DNA of 14,715 nucleotides from Candidatus Kerfeldbacteria bacterium (GTDB taxonomy: Bacteria; Patescibacteriota; Patescibacteriia; SBBC01): NCBI GenBank assembly GCA_903854795.1, contig CAINXF010000160.1:1-14715 (forward strand), in the 5' to 3' direction. Positions 1 to 6,978 of the stretch are shown piece by piece. A program made the translations under genes and the position numbers. Within the stretch, counting starts at the first letter, position 1. Each line of letters opens with the position of its first letter. Under the pieces are notes generated by a model. That model was given only the letters and a program-made list of their open reading frames with translations. It had not been told where the DNA came from and made no database searches.

Positions 1-80
1 GCATGCTGATCGAGATCGATCCGGCGACCCGTCACACCGTCAACATCGAACGGATCGACCGAGAAGTCAACATTCCGTGA
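1..80 (+). CDS. C-terminal tail of an upstream gene (partial, unidentified)
   Basis: Reading from base 3, an open frame runs to a TGA at 78-80 and gives a 25-residue tail beginning MLIEIDPATRHT and ending IDREVNIP. The gene begins outside the window, so its start and fold cannot be seen. The pattern of a hydrophobic strand, an acidic Asp-Pro-Ala-Thr turn and a closing Ile-Glu-Arg-Ile strand would suit the C-terminus of a YmdB-type (TIGR00282) metallophosphoesterase, but 25 residues are too few to identify it. That it is coding at all is supported by the clean stop and by the HU promoter lying well downstream. Confidence 0.45.
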   Translation, partial: MLIEIDPATRHTVNIERIDREVNIP

Positions 81-86
81 TACTTT

Positions 87-185
87 CGGCGAGGCAACCT
101 ACGGTTTCCTCGTCCGACGCCACTCCTTCCCTATAAGGAGTCGCTCGTCGCGGCTCGTCTAGGGTCCCGTCCCCGCTGAGCGGGG
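87..185 (+). other. Structured intergenic stretch with three hairpins
   Basis: Three inverted repeats follow the stop codon at 78-80. CGAGG at 90-94 and AACC at 96-99 pair with GGTT at 103-106 and CCTCG at 108-112, with one mismatch and a TAC loop. ACTCCTT at 122-128 pairs with AAGGAGT at 135-141. CCCCGC at 171-176 pairs with GCGGGG at 180-185 around a TGA loop. None is followed by a T run, so they are not classic intrinsic terminators. They may end the upstream transcript, or belong to its 3' UTR or to a small RNA. All lie upstream of the HU promoter, so they are not in the HU leader. Confidence 0.4.
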
Positions 186-233
186 CCACCCTGATACTCG
201 CCGCCTCCTCGCGACGATGTTCTTTAACGATGG

Positions 234-262
234 TGGACAACTTATTCAATAGCTCGTACAAT
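234..262 (+). promoter_or_regulatory. Sigma70-type promoter of the HU gene
   Basis: TGGACA at 234-239 (-35) and TACAAT at 257-262 (-10) are separated by 17 bases. Transcription would start near 269, giving a leader of about 20 bases that contains the ribosome binding site. Confidence 0.65.
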
Positions 263-273
263 GGAGCCAGCTG

Positions 274-284
274 AAAGGAGGTGA
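274..284 (+). promoter_or_regulatory. Very strong Shine-Dalgarno that decides the HU start
   Basis: AAAGGAGGTGA is complementary to essentially the whole 16S anti-Shine-Dalgarno tail. It is correctly spaced for the ATG at 290 (8 bases after GGAGG) and overlaps the in-frame GTG at 281. That rules out the GTG and fixes the start at 290. Confidence 0.85.
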
Positions 285-289
285 GCACG

Positions 290-571
290 ATGAACAAGGC
301 AGATCTCATCGATTCCCTGTCCGCAAAGGTTGGCCTCGCAAAAAAGCAGGTCGAGGACCTGTTGGACGCGTTTGAGTCAACGGTCATTTCGACGCTGAAA
401 TCAGGCGGCGAGGTGACGCTCACCGGCTTCGGTACGTTCAGCTCGAAGCGCCGCGAAGCGCGCATGGGTGTCAACCCGCAACGGCCGACCGAGAAGATTC
501 AGATCCCGGCCGTCACTGTCCCGAAATTTAAAGCAGGAAAGACATTGAAGGATTCTTTGAAGAATCCGTAA
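290..571 (+). CDS. hup: HU-family DNA-binding protein
   Basis: This is a 93-residue nucleoid protein of the HU/IHF family, which binds and bends DNA as a dimer in the cytoplasm. It begins MNKADLIDSLSAKVGLAKKQ, the usual N-terminal helix pair. It continues with a GEVTLTGFGTF strand motif (about residues 43-53) and the beta-arm signature around REARMGVNPQ. Where most HU proteins have RxGRNPxT, this one has RMGVNPQRP; the intercalating Asn-Pro is kept. It ends with VPKFKAGKTLKD, the usual C-terminal helix. Length is typical for HU (about 90). The gene stands alone behind its own promoter and a near-perfect ribosome binding site, which suits high expression. Confidence 0.95.
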   Translation: MNKADLIDSLSAKVGLAKKQVEDLLDAFESTVISTLKSGGEVTLTGFGTFSSKRREARMGVNPQRPTEKIQIPAVTVPKFKAGKTLKDSLKNP

Positions 572-593
572 CGCGTAGGTCAACAGTCGTTTA

Positions 594-620
594 ACAACAC
601 CACCCTTGAGGTGGTGTTGT
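594..620 (+). terminator. Hairpin after HU (probable terminator)
   Basis: ACAACACCACC at 594-604 pairs perfectly with GGTGGTGTTGT at 610-620 (11 base pairs, loop CTTGA). No T tract follows, and the next promoter's -10 starts at 625. It may stop HU transcripts without a U run or protect their 3' end. Confidence 0.5.
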
Positions 621-621
621 G

Positions 622-630
622 TGATACAGT
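622..630 (+). promoter_or_regulatory. Extended -10 promoter placing the start codon at the 5' end
   Basis: TG-A-TACAGT is an extended -10 box (TG at 622-623, hexamer 625-630). The ATG at 637 lies exactly seven bases beyond the hexamer, where transcription would normally begin, so the message is predicted to be leaderless. No -35 is evident. Confidence 0.5.
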
Positions 631-636
631 ACAGAC

Positions 637-1812
637 ATGCAAAAGGTCATCAGCATCTCATCGTTCTCGCGCTCTCGGCTCGATCAGGATCCGATCAAGG
701 GAAGCTACTATGGTTGGCATAGTCAGTTCGCGCGCCATCTGGTAGGACACATGGACGCGGTGATCGAATCGTGGTCGATCGACGCGGCGTTGTCCTTGCC
801 GCAATCGTACGAACGCGAGGGCGTGACGTATCGGTTGTTCCCGTCGGGTTTTTTCCTGTCACCCGGACGCGAGTTATCGCTGCAGTTATTGAGTGCGTTG
901 AAACACGAGGCGCGTGAGCACGACATCGTGGTGCACCTGCACGACTACCACAACTGGCAGTCGTACGCGATCGCGTTGTCCGTTAATGCCCCGGTGGTCG
1001 CACATTACCATGGTGCTACACATCGGCCGATCGCCAATTTGCACATGCCTCGTCGTTGGTTTGCTGCGCCACTGTTCTTGATCGAACAATTGTTCGAAAA
1101 CATCGCAATGAAAAAGATGTGTCATTTTTTCCTTGTAAATCCGCGCGACAAGGAAACATATGAACGGTGCTCATTGCCGTATTCGTTCTGTCCTATGGCG
1201 CCGGAACCTGATGCGTTTTTGCCAATGGTGAGAACTGAGGCTCGAAAGACTCTTGGTATCAGTGAGCGCACAAAGGCGCTCCTCAACGTCGGCGGTTTTG
1301 CGCCGGTGAAAAACCTTGAACTTCTCGTGTCCACCTTCGCAGATCTTCGAAGAAAGACTGATGCCACCTTGTACATACTTGGACCGACGTACTCGAAGAA
1401 GTACGCGGCGCGCATAAGTTTATTGATCAAAGCACGCCATTTGGATGGCGCGATCAAGGTGATCGGTATGGTGCCGCGAGTCAAGCTGAACCTCTATTAC
1501 AATGCGGCAGATGCGCTCGTAGTGACGTCGACTGCTGGCGAGGGTGGACCAACGGTCATCCTCGAGTCGCTCGCTGTCGGGTTGCCCGTGGTATCGACGG
1601 CGGTTGGTTTCACCCGTGACATTCTGCCGAAAGCACAGGGACTTCTCACGGTCGTCGAAAGTGATGCCGCGTTGGTGCCTGAATTGGCGCGTGTGCTCAC
1701 CTCGGTCACCTCTCAACGAGTGGTGTGTCGGCCCTGGACGTGGGGCGATGTTATACAAGTGGTCACTGCGGTGTATACCTCTATAGTACCGCGATCAGAT
1801 ACGAACGCTTGA
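637..1812 (+). CDS. GT4-family glycosyltransferase
   Basis: A 391-residue retaining glycosyltransferase with the GT-B fold (Glycos_transf_1 C-terminal domain), expected to transfer a sugar from a nucleotide-sugar donor to a lipid, polysaccharide or protein acceptor at the inner face of the membrane. The N-terminal half (about 1-195) is the acceptor domain, with HLHDYHNWQSYA and VVAHYHGATHRP loops typical of the family. The C-terminal domain starts near KTLGISERTKALLNVGGFAP. It carries the EX7E donor-site motif, here Glu302 and Glu310 inside GEGGPTVILESLAVGLPVV. No signal peptide or membrane span is seen. The ATG at 637 is preferred because the family's first strand, MQKVISISSFS, begins there. 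No ribosome binding site precedes it, which fits leaderless translation. Acceptor and sugar cannot be deduced, and no other glycan gene lies next to it. Confidence 0.9.
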   Translation: MQKVISISSFSRSRLDQDPIKGSYYGWHSQFARHLVGHMDAVIESWSIDAALSLPQSYEREGVTYRLFPSGFFLSPGRELSLQLLSALKHEAREHDIVVHLHDYHNWQSYAIALSVNAPVVAHYHGATHRPIANLHMPRRWFAAPLFLIEQLFENIAMKKMCHFFLVNPRDKETYERCSLPYSFCPMAPEPDAFLPMVRTEARKTLGISERTKALLNVGGFAPVKNLELLVSTFADLRRKTDATLYILGPTYSKKYAARISLLIKARHLDGAIKVIGMVPRVKLNLYYNAADALVVTSTAGEGGPTVILESLAVGLPVVSTAVGFTRDILPKAQGLLTVVESDAALVPELARVLTSVTSQRVVCRPWTWGDVIQVVTAVYTSIVPRSDTNA

Positions 1813-1837
1813 CGCATGGTTTGGGGTCGGGTACAGT
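1809..1837 (+). promoter_or_regulatory. Promoter overlapping the glycosyltransferase stop codon
   Basis: TTGACG at 1809-1814 and TACAGT at 1832-1837 are spaced by 17 bases, a near-consensus pair. The -35 overlaps the TGA at 1810-1812. Transcription would start near 1844 and give the gene at 1982 a leader of about 138 bases. Confidence 0.5.
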
Positions 1838-1864
1838 ACTACCTTGCTCGTTTTCGTGATGTTG

Positions 1865-1885
1865 CCCTCATTTGCTGCATGAGGG
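1865..1885 (+). other. Hairpin in the leader before the pseudopilin-like gene
   Basis: CCCTCAT at 1865-1871 pairs with ATGAGGG at 1879-1885 around a 7-base loop. No T tract follows. It could be a weak terminator of the glycosyltransferase message or a leader element of the next gene. Confidence 0.35.
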
Positions 1886-1952
1886 GTGCGTTATGGCGAG
1901 ACGTGAGTCCCGTCAGAGTGCACATCTCGTGCATCGCATCTGCGATCGGCCG

Positions 1953-1974
1953 TATACTCATGGACAGAGGAGGG
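1953..1974 (+). promoter_or_regulatory. Second -10 box and Shine-Dalgarno for the gene at 1982
   Basis: TATACT at 1953-1958 is a good -10 but lacks a clear -35. AGAGGAGGG at 1966-1974 is a strong ribosome binding site seven bases before the GTG at 1982. It supports GTG as the start, and there is no ATG at that spacing. Confidence 0.5.
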
Positions 1975-1981
1975 AAAAAAG

Positions 1982-2443
1982 GTGACGTCGGAAACCAAGA
2001 TTGCCACCGTCGTCGGAACAGTGGTTTTGATCGCGGCGGCGGTCATGCTCGTGATCAACAGGGTGTCCGCTGAGGAGCAGACGAAGCAGTGCGAGGATCG
2101 CGCGCTCGCGCTTGCTGAGGCGTTCCAGGATCAGCTGGTGCAGTATGCAACAACGCACCACGGCTATCCGCCGAACGTAGAGGCGACAGACCTCATCAAG
2201 TGCATACCACCGTACGATAGCGTGCCGGTAAACGAGTTCGACGGCAAGCCGATCGTTTTGAACGGCACGGATCCCGGTGACCTCGTCTACGTGGACCGTG
2301 GGCCGACCGACTACCTGATCCTCGTGATCGGTGCGAATCAGAAGATCATCGGCAAGTATGCGCCGGAGCAGCCTCCGCTGCGAGAGGATGATGAAGAAGC
2401 TTCCGAAGTGGACCATCAGGTGGCCGAACAAGTGAGCGAGTGA
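1982..2443 (+). CDS. Small membrane-anchored protein with a pseudopilin-like outer domain
   Basis: A 153-residue protein I cannot name. A short N-terminus is followed by one hydrophobic segment (about residues 7-25, rich in Ala, Val and Ile), then an amphipathic helix (about 31-60). The stretch FQDQLVQYATTHHGYPP resembles the helix-to-loop junction of type II secretion/type IV pseudopilins. The tail (about 132-153) is very acidic and probably disordered. Cys37 and Cys74 lie outside the membrane and could form a disulfide. The Gly-Phe-Thr-Leu-Glu type prepilin peptidase site is absent, so it would remain anchored by its own span. The start is GTG with a strong ribosome binding site. It has its own promoters and terminator, so it is probably monocistronic. 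It may be an envelope protein that borrowed the pilin fold, but this is only a resemblance. Confidence 0.7.
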   Translation: MTSETKIATVVGTVVLIAAAVMLVINRVSAEEQTKQCEDRALALAEAFQDQLVQYATTHHGYPPNVEATDLIKCIPPYDSVPVNEFDGKPIVLNGTDPGDLVYVDRGPTDYLILVIGANQKIIGKYAPEQPPLREDDEEASEVDHQVAEQVSE

Positions 2444-2460
2444 GTTAGCAACATCGACAA

Positions 2461-2510
2461 AGGAGCGGGACGGCCAGCAAGGCGTTTCCGCTCCTGCTTC
2501 ATATTCATTC
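2461..2510 (+). terminator. Intrinsic terminator after the pseudopilin-like gene
   Basis: AGGAGCGG at 2461-2468 pairs with CCGCTCCT at 2488-2495. An inner GCC/GGC stem (2473-2475 with 2481-2483) continues the hairpin past a small internal loop. A T-rich tail follows (2496-2513). Confidence 0.65.
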
Positions 2511-2539
2511 TTTACTTTATTGAAAAAAAGTGATATAAT
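2511..2539 (+). promoter_or_regulatory. Promoter of the large secreted protein
   Basis: TTTACT at 2511-2516 and a consensus TATAAT at 2534-2539 are 17 bases apart. TG at 2531-2532 makes an extended -10. The start site would be near 2546, and AGAGAGG at 2568-2574 serves as ribosome binding site for the ATG at 2580. Confidence 0.7.
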
Positions 2540-2579
2540 ACGCAGGTAACACAAAAAATACTTAACGAGAGAGGCAAAT

Positions 2580-5500
2580 ATGTTGTACAATATGCACGTA
2601 CGACGTGGGTGGTACGCAGTGACCACCGGCGTATTGTTGTTTACCATAGCGTTTTCGATGCCTAGCATCGTTGCGGTGTTCGCCGATTCTGCGGTGGTCC
2701 AAGGTACCGTGACGCGGCAGGACGGGACAGGCGTCGTTGGGGCAACCGTCCAGCTTCATACGCCTGATGGGGTATTTTCGGTTGATACGACGACGAACGC
2801 AAGCGGACAATTCTCGTTTTCAAATGCGCTGACCACGGGAACTCACTATGTGGTTGAGCCGCGTGCGCTTGACGGCTATAACAGGGTTGGTGGTCAGGAT
2901 GCCAATAATTTCATTTATCAAAGCGGTGACGCTACGCGTACCATTGATTTTTCGCTTACACAAGCAGTCAAGCAGGTGAGTGGGAAGGTAGTAGACACAC
3001 AAGGCAATCTTATCACCGATGCCGATGTTATCTTTACGCCGTACAATATTCCGAACGTGCAGAGCGTCGGTGTTCATACGACGTCTGATGGTACATACCA
3101 TACGATGCTGGTCGGCGGATCATGGTTCATGCAGGCAAGCGTCAATCTGTCGGATACGAATTTCACTCAGCACTGGATTAATGAGCAGCCGCAGTATCGG
3201 ATCGATCTGAAGAACGACCTTTCCGTAGAGACAGTGACGCATGATTTTCAGGTAACGCCGGCGACCGGTAAGGTCACGGTTCAATTGTTGAACAGCGACG
3301 GGAGCAAATTGACCACCAGCGACTTCATTGCCGACATCGATTTCCGTCGCGCTGATGGTGTGGGTACGACGCGAAAGGTTCGTGCTTCCGACTCTGTGGT
3401 GAGCGTGTATTTGACCCCAGGCATCTATTCGATATCCGCATACCACAACGATCTCGTCGGTAAATCATTCGACCCGGCGAAGACGACGTTCGCCATGACG
3501 GAGAACGGCGACGTCGACCTCGGGACCATCCAGGCGATGGTCAACAGTGCGCACCTCAAGGGTACGGTCACCGATGCAATAGGCAGGGCGACGAGCAACG
3601 TCCATATCGTGGCACTACGGGACGGCGGCGCCGAGCGAGTGTCGGTGAACTCGCTGTCGGATGGCTCGTTCGACCTGACGGTCGGTCCGGGTACCTGGAA
3701 CATCGGTCTGGACGGCGTCGATATGACACACACACAGATGGCGCCAGTCATCGCGACGGTCGTCAACGGACAGACAGTCACCGGTTTAAAGATAATGATC
3801 AAGAATTATGATCGAACCGTGAGTGGTAACGTCGTGAGCGCGGCAGGCACAGTCATTAACGACTACGTCGGTAGCGCCTACGTCCGCACCTCGGACAAAA
3901 GGGCACGTGTATCCGCGCCGGTTGTGAACGGTACGTTTTCGATCAGTTACTCGTCGGCAGACATACCTGGTCCGACGGACGTGATTGGCGTCGAGGCAGC
4001 GGACAATTCACCGTATACCGGTGGCCGCGAAGCGAAGCTCACAATCAATGGAAGGACCGCTTCGAAAAATATCACCGTAAAGCCGTTCGATGCGATGCTT
4101 AAAGGAACGCTCACGCTCGAGTATACAAAAACTGCTGCCATCAACGTGGGATCACCGATAGACATCGAAGCGGTTGACGAGAGCGGAAACTATACGAGCG
4201 CGACCGTCGGCGCGGACGGCAGTTATTCGTTACCGCTCGCAGCGGGTACGTGGTATTACGATTATTCGATCCTCCATCCTGAGGAAACGGCGGGTCTTCT
4301 TAACACGCCTGCGGGACAGAACAGTGTGACGATCAAGAGTGGTCAGACGATCGTGCGAAACCTGACCGTACGTGAGGGGCGGAACACCATCAACGGTACT
4401 GTGACCGACGCGCTCGGTGTCGCGATCAAGGGTGCGGTAGTGAGCATCGACAACCGTTCGTCGCTCGAGGACAAGGCCGACACGAAAGGTGTGCAGATCA
4501 TAAGCACGACCGTGAATACCGATGAGAACGGTACATATGCGGCCCGTGTGCCTGACGGTACGTATATGATCTCGGTTGGTGATACGCCGGCGGTTACGGC
4601 AAGCCAGATCGCGCCGGATAGTAAGAGCGTGACCGTAAGTGGCGGCGCGACAGTGACGAAGAACCTTGCGTTCGAGAACGCCAACGCGACGATCAAAGGC
4701 AAAGTAACGCTTAATAATAAGACCGATGGTTACGGTACGATCACCGCGTATTCGGACAACGGTAAGCAAGAATCAGCGAGCGTCGCCAAAAACGGCACGT
4801 ATTCGATCCCCGTTACAAGCGGCGATGTCTGGCATGTCGTGGCGACCGATCTTCAGGGGAAGAACCTTCTTGAAAGTGAGGTAAAGGACGTCACGACTAA
4901 GAAGGGGACGAACACTGTCAACGTTTCGTTAAATGATACTGGTGTTGACGTGCCAGGTCCTGTAACTAAGACGTTCTCGGCAGATCAGGGTGGAACCGTC
5001 AGTCTCCCCGACGGCGCAAGTGTCACGATGCCGCCGTTTGCGATCGACGTGACCGGCACCGTGAGCGTCACGGTATCGCCGACCATCGACCTCGACCGAA
5101 CGACCTTAAGCGCGCCGGCGACCATCGGGTACGAGGTCAAGGCGATCAATGGTTCCGGCCAGGAGGTGAAACAGCTCAATAAACCGGCTGAGGTGACGGT
5201 GCCGTACAATCAGACCGTTGCCGAACAGAATGGGCTAATTGAAGGCCGTCTTGAGCCGACATACTTCGATCCGCAGACGCAGACGTGGGCAACTGCAGGG
5301 GCGTCGGGTCTCGTGGACACAAAGAACAATGTTGCGACGATCTCAACAACGCATCTGACTAAGTTTTCGGTGACTGGAACGACCAAACCATTACCGAAGA
5401 TTACGAACGTTTCGTCGAAAACAGCTACCGCGGCGACAGTGACGATCGAGATTGCAGGAAAGAACTTTGTCGGTAAGCCGAAGGTATCGTTCGGATCGGC

Positions 5501-5666
5501 GAAGGCGAGCAAGGTGGTTATGAAGAGCAACCTCCTGAAGGTGACGTTCACAACGAAATCGCTCAAGTCCGGAAATCAGACGTTGACCGTGACGAACGGC
5601 AACGGTCGAACGGCTAGCGTCGTCAAGAAGTTGACCGTCAAAGGCACGAACATTTCGATCAAATAG
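2580..5666 (+). CDS. Large secreted protein of carboxypeptidase-regulatory-like repeats with an IPT/TIG-like end
   Basis: A 1028-residue secreted or surface protein. Residues 1-35 form a Sec signal peptide: Arg8 and Arg9, a hydrophobic core from about 13 to 33, and probable cleavage after Val-Phe-Ala35. About eight beta modules of roughly 70-110 residues follow, many opening with patterns such as GTVTDALGVAIKGAVVSI and closing with GTYxxxVxxGTW-like turns. This is the signature of CarboxypepD_reg/Cna-B-like folds. Residues of about 800-935 form a different beta domain (FSADQGGTVSLPDGASVTMP to ISTTHLTKFSV). The last 85 or so residues resemble an IPT/TIG immunoglobulin-like domain. The protein contains no cysteine. 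No LPXTG motif, C-terminal membrane span or enzymatic motif is visible, so a structural or adhesive role is inferred. A strong promoter drives it and a hairpin ends it, so it is transcribed alone. Confidence 0.85.
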   Translation: MLYNMHVRRGWYAVTTGVLLFTIAFSMPSIVAVFADSAVVQGTVTRQDGTGVVGATVQLHTPDGVFSVDTTTNASGQFSFSNALTTGTHYVVEPRALDGYNRVGGQDANNFIYQSGDATRTIDFSLTQAVKQVSGKVVDTQGNLITDADVIFTPYNIPNVQSVGVHTTSDGTYHTMLVGGSWFMQASVNLSDTNFTQHWINEQPQYRIDLKNDLSVETVTHDFQVTPATGKVTVQLLNSDGSKLTTSDFIADIDFRRADGVGTTRKVRASDSVVSVYLTPGIYSISAYHNDLVGKSFDPAKTTFAMTENGDVDLGTIQAMVNSAHLKGTVTDAIGRATSNVHIVALRDGGAERVSVNSLSDGSFDLTVGPGTWNIGLDGVDMTHTQMAPVIATVVNGQTVTGLKIMIKNYDRTVSGNVVSAAGTVINDYVGSAYVRTSDKRARVSAPVVNGTFSISYSSADIPGPTDVIGVEAADNSPYTGGREAKLTINGRTASKNITVKPFDAMLKGTLTLEYTKTAAINVGSPIDIEAVDESGNYTSATVGADGSYSLPLAAGTWYYDYSILHPEETAGLLNTPAGQNSVTIKSGQTIVRNLTVREGRNTINGTVTDALGVAIKGAVVSIDNRSSLEDKADTKGVQIISTTVNTDENGTYAARVPDGTYMISVGDTPAVTASQIAPDSKSVTVSGGATVTKNLAFENANATIKGKVTLNNKTDGYGTITAYSDNGKQESASVAKNGTYSIPVTSGDVWHVVATDLQGKNLLESEVKDVTTKKGTNTVNVSLNDTGVDVPGPVTKTFSADQGGTVSLPDGASVTMPPFAIDVTGTVSVTVSPTIDLDRTTLSAPATIGYEVKAINGSGQEVKQLNKPAEVTVPYNQTVAEQNGLIEGRLEPTYFDPQTQTWATAGASGLVDTKNNVATISTTHLTKFSVTGTTKPLPKITNVSSKTATAATVTIEIAGKNFVGKPKVSFGSAKASKVVMKSNLLKVTFTTKSLKSGNQTLTVTNGNGRTASVVKKLTVKGTNISIK

Positions 5667-5680
5667 CAATGGTCAATAAC

Positions 5681-5712
5681 CACGCGGAGGGGTCGTACGG
5701 CCTCTCCGCGTG
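5681..5712. terminator. Bidirectional terminator between convergent genes
   Basis: CACGCGGAGGGG at 5681-5692 pairs with CCTCTCCGCGTG at 5701-5712 (12 pairs including one G-U, loop of eight). It lies between the stop at 5666 and the stop of the minus-strand decarboxylase at 5733, so it can serve both. T tracts are short on either side. Confidence 0.65.
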
Positions 5713-5732
5713 TTGAAGTTAACGGTGATACC

Positions 5733-6350
5733 TTAGAGGATCAGGACGGCGGCCGCGATGATGCAGGTCCACTGGCCGTTTTTGTCGCCGAGCGCCGACT
5801 GTGTGATGTTCGTCGTTTCGACGATCTTGCCGGACATCTTGTAGATCTTTTCACGTTCGTCCCAGTCGGTGTCGAGGTTGAAAGTGATGCCCAGGGTCGA
5901 CGCGAGCATCGATGCCGCGAGGTCTTCAGCATACTCGCCAGCCTTTTCCTCGGTCTGGCCGTAGGTGTGGTGTTCTGACAGGTAGCCGTACATGTTCGCC
6001 TTGTCCGTCGGTCGGGCGAGGCCGATCGATGACGCCATGAGCCGATTTGGCTCGTTCGTCTCGTTTCGTGCCATGACGCAGAATACGACCTGGCCTGGCG
6101 AGAGGCGCTTCAGGCCCTCTTCGCGCGAAATCCGTTTGCAGGATGGTGGAAAGATGCTCGAGACGTACACGAGGTTGAACCGCTCGATGCCCGCATCGCG
6201 GAGCGCAGCCTCGAATGACGCCAGTTTCTCGCGGTGTCGGCCGACACCCTTGGTGAAGAACATCATCCGCGGCACGAAGAAACCCGATTGGACCTCGACT
6301 GGCTCGGCCGGGATGATCGGCTGAGGCGCATGGTTGTTATTTTGTGACAT
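5733..6350 (-). CDS. pdaD: Pyruvoyl-dependent arginine decarboxylase
   Basis: A 205-residue proenzyme of the PvlArgDC family, which decarboxylates arginine to agmatine, the first step of polyamine synthesis by that route. Family members cleave themselves between two serines, turning the second into the catalytic pyruvoyl group. The site is visible as VYVSSIFPP with the Ser64-Ser65 bond, matching the Ser-Ser-Ile-x-Pro-Pro motif of the archaeal enzyme. Residues 24-60 give the small beta chain ([20 protein letters not shown], then [12 protein letters not shown]). The rest is the alpha chain, with AEDLAASML and a hydrophobic C-terminus ([10 protein letters not shown]). The family runs about 150-200 residues, so the length is normal. 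The protein begins with a polar, proline-rich extension of about 22 residues. It has its own promoter. No agmatinase or aminopropyltransferase gene is in the window, so the fate of agmatine is unknown. Confidence 0.93.
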   Translation of the reverse strand: MSQNNNHAPQPIIPAEPVEVQSGFFVPRMMFFTKGVGRHREKLASFEAALRDAGIERFNLVYVSSIFPPSCKRISREEGLKRLSPGQVVFCVMARNETNEPNRLMASSIGLARPTDKANMYGYLSEHHTYGQTEEKAGEYAEDLAASMLASTLGITFNLDTDWDEREKIYKMSGKIVETTNITQSALGDKNGQWTCIIAAAVLIL

Positions 6351-6386
6351 CGCTGTGGATTACTTATCAGATAGAGAACATCGTTC

Positions 6387-6415
6387 AGTATAGGAGAAAT
6401 TCACCGGCGTAACAA
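6387..6415 (-). promoter_or_regulatory. Promoter of the arginine decarboxylase gene
   Basis: On the minus strand TTGTTA (6410-6415) and TATACT (6387-6392) are spaced by 17 bases. Transcription would start near 6380, about 30 bases before the ATG at 6350. It is downstream of the decayed operon, so the enzyme can be expressed independently. Confidence 0.6.
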
Positions 6416-6441
6416 GTGTTCTGTTGCCAGGACTCCTGAAC

Positions 6442-6978
6442 TTATCGTACGTCGACCGGAGGTCTGCCATGGTCATTCCATTCGACGTAAGCCTGAAGCA
6501 CGGGCAGTTGGAGCGAAAAGAACTGTTCTTGGTGGTCGGTGAGCATAGTTTTGAGCTTTGGCACGGTGACCCAGTGTGGATCCTTCGATTCTTCGGGATT
6601 CGCTTTTGGCGTACCGGTCACGCAACAGAGAAACACAAATCCGACCCATGGAAGGCCGTTATTGGTCTTAAGCGCCTGCTGACACATGAAAGGCCGGAAC
6701 ACGAACGAGGCATCTTGTGGCGAAGGTGAAGCGATCGAGTCGTGCTAGTCCTGCTGGAATGACATGATGGTGAGCCCTGATTCTTCCAAAACCTCGCGTG
6801 TTATCGCATCGTATACTGATTCGTACGCACGGAGCCCGCCAGCCGGGATTTCTAGAAGACCGGAATGTGTCGGACTCGTTTTCGGTTTCCAACGGGTTTG
6901 GAGAAACAGCGCGACCACACCATCTTCGTTGCGCTCAAGGAGCGCCGAAACAATGGGTATTGCAAGTTGTTCATTCAT
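6442..6978 (-). pseudogene. Nudix hydrolase broken by an in-frame amber codon
   Basis: From the ATG at 6978 the frame encodes 77 residues (MNEQLAIPIVSALL onward), reaches TAG at 6745-6747, and then continues in the same frame for 100 more coherent residues to TAA at 6442-6444. The whole 178-codon frame fits a Nudix hydrolase. Residues 47-68 form a perfect Nudix box (GX5EX7REUXEEXG): Gly47, Glu53, Arg61, Glu62, Glu65, Glu66, Gly68. The downstream half reads like the rest of the fold (LPWVGFVFLCCVTG). One point mutation therefore separates it from an intact gene. The family cleaves nucleoside diphosphates linked to another moiety; the substrate is unknown. Its ATG overlaps the stop of the methyltransferase pseudogene upstream (ATGAATGA), a sign of former translational coupling. 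The first 77 residues lack the C-terminal half of the fold and are probably inactive. Confidence 0.75.

Noticed and set aside
67..474. Minus-strand 135-residue frame over the HU gene
   Set aside because: It is antisense to HU and its promoter, with no recognisable protein pattern.
1816..2073. Plus-strand 85-residue frame
   Set aside because: It overlaps the real gene at 1982 in another frame, has no ribosome binding site and covers the promoter and leader.
1958..2668. Minus-strand 236-residue frame
   Set aside because: It is antisense to a gene with strong start signals and crosses a terminator and a consensus promoter; composition is unlike a protein.
4230..4769. Minus-strand frame of 179 residues inside the large secreted protein gene
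   Set aside because: A mirror frame arising from repetitive, high-GC codons; no start signals and no family pattern.
2580..5666. Sortase-anchored surface protein
   Set aside because: No LPXTG-like motif or C-terminal hydrophobic segment with basic tail is present; the protein ends directly after the IPT/TIG-like domain.
6424..6729. Plus-strand 101-residue frame, and others at 6764-7141 and 7274-7740
   Set aside because: They are antisense to the Nudix and methyltransferase pseudogenes, whose minus-strand reading gives recognisable motifs.
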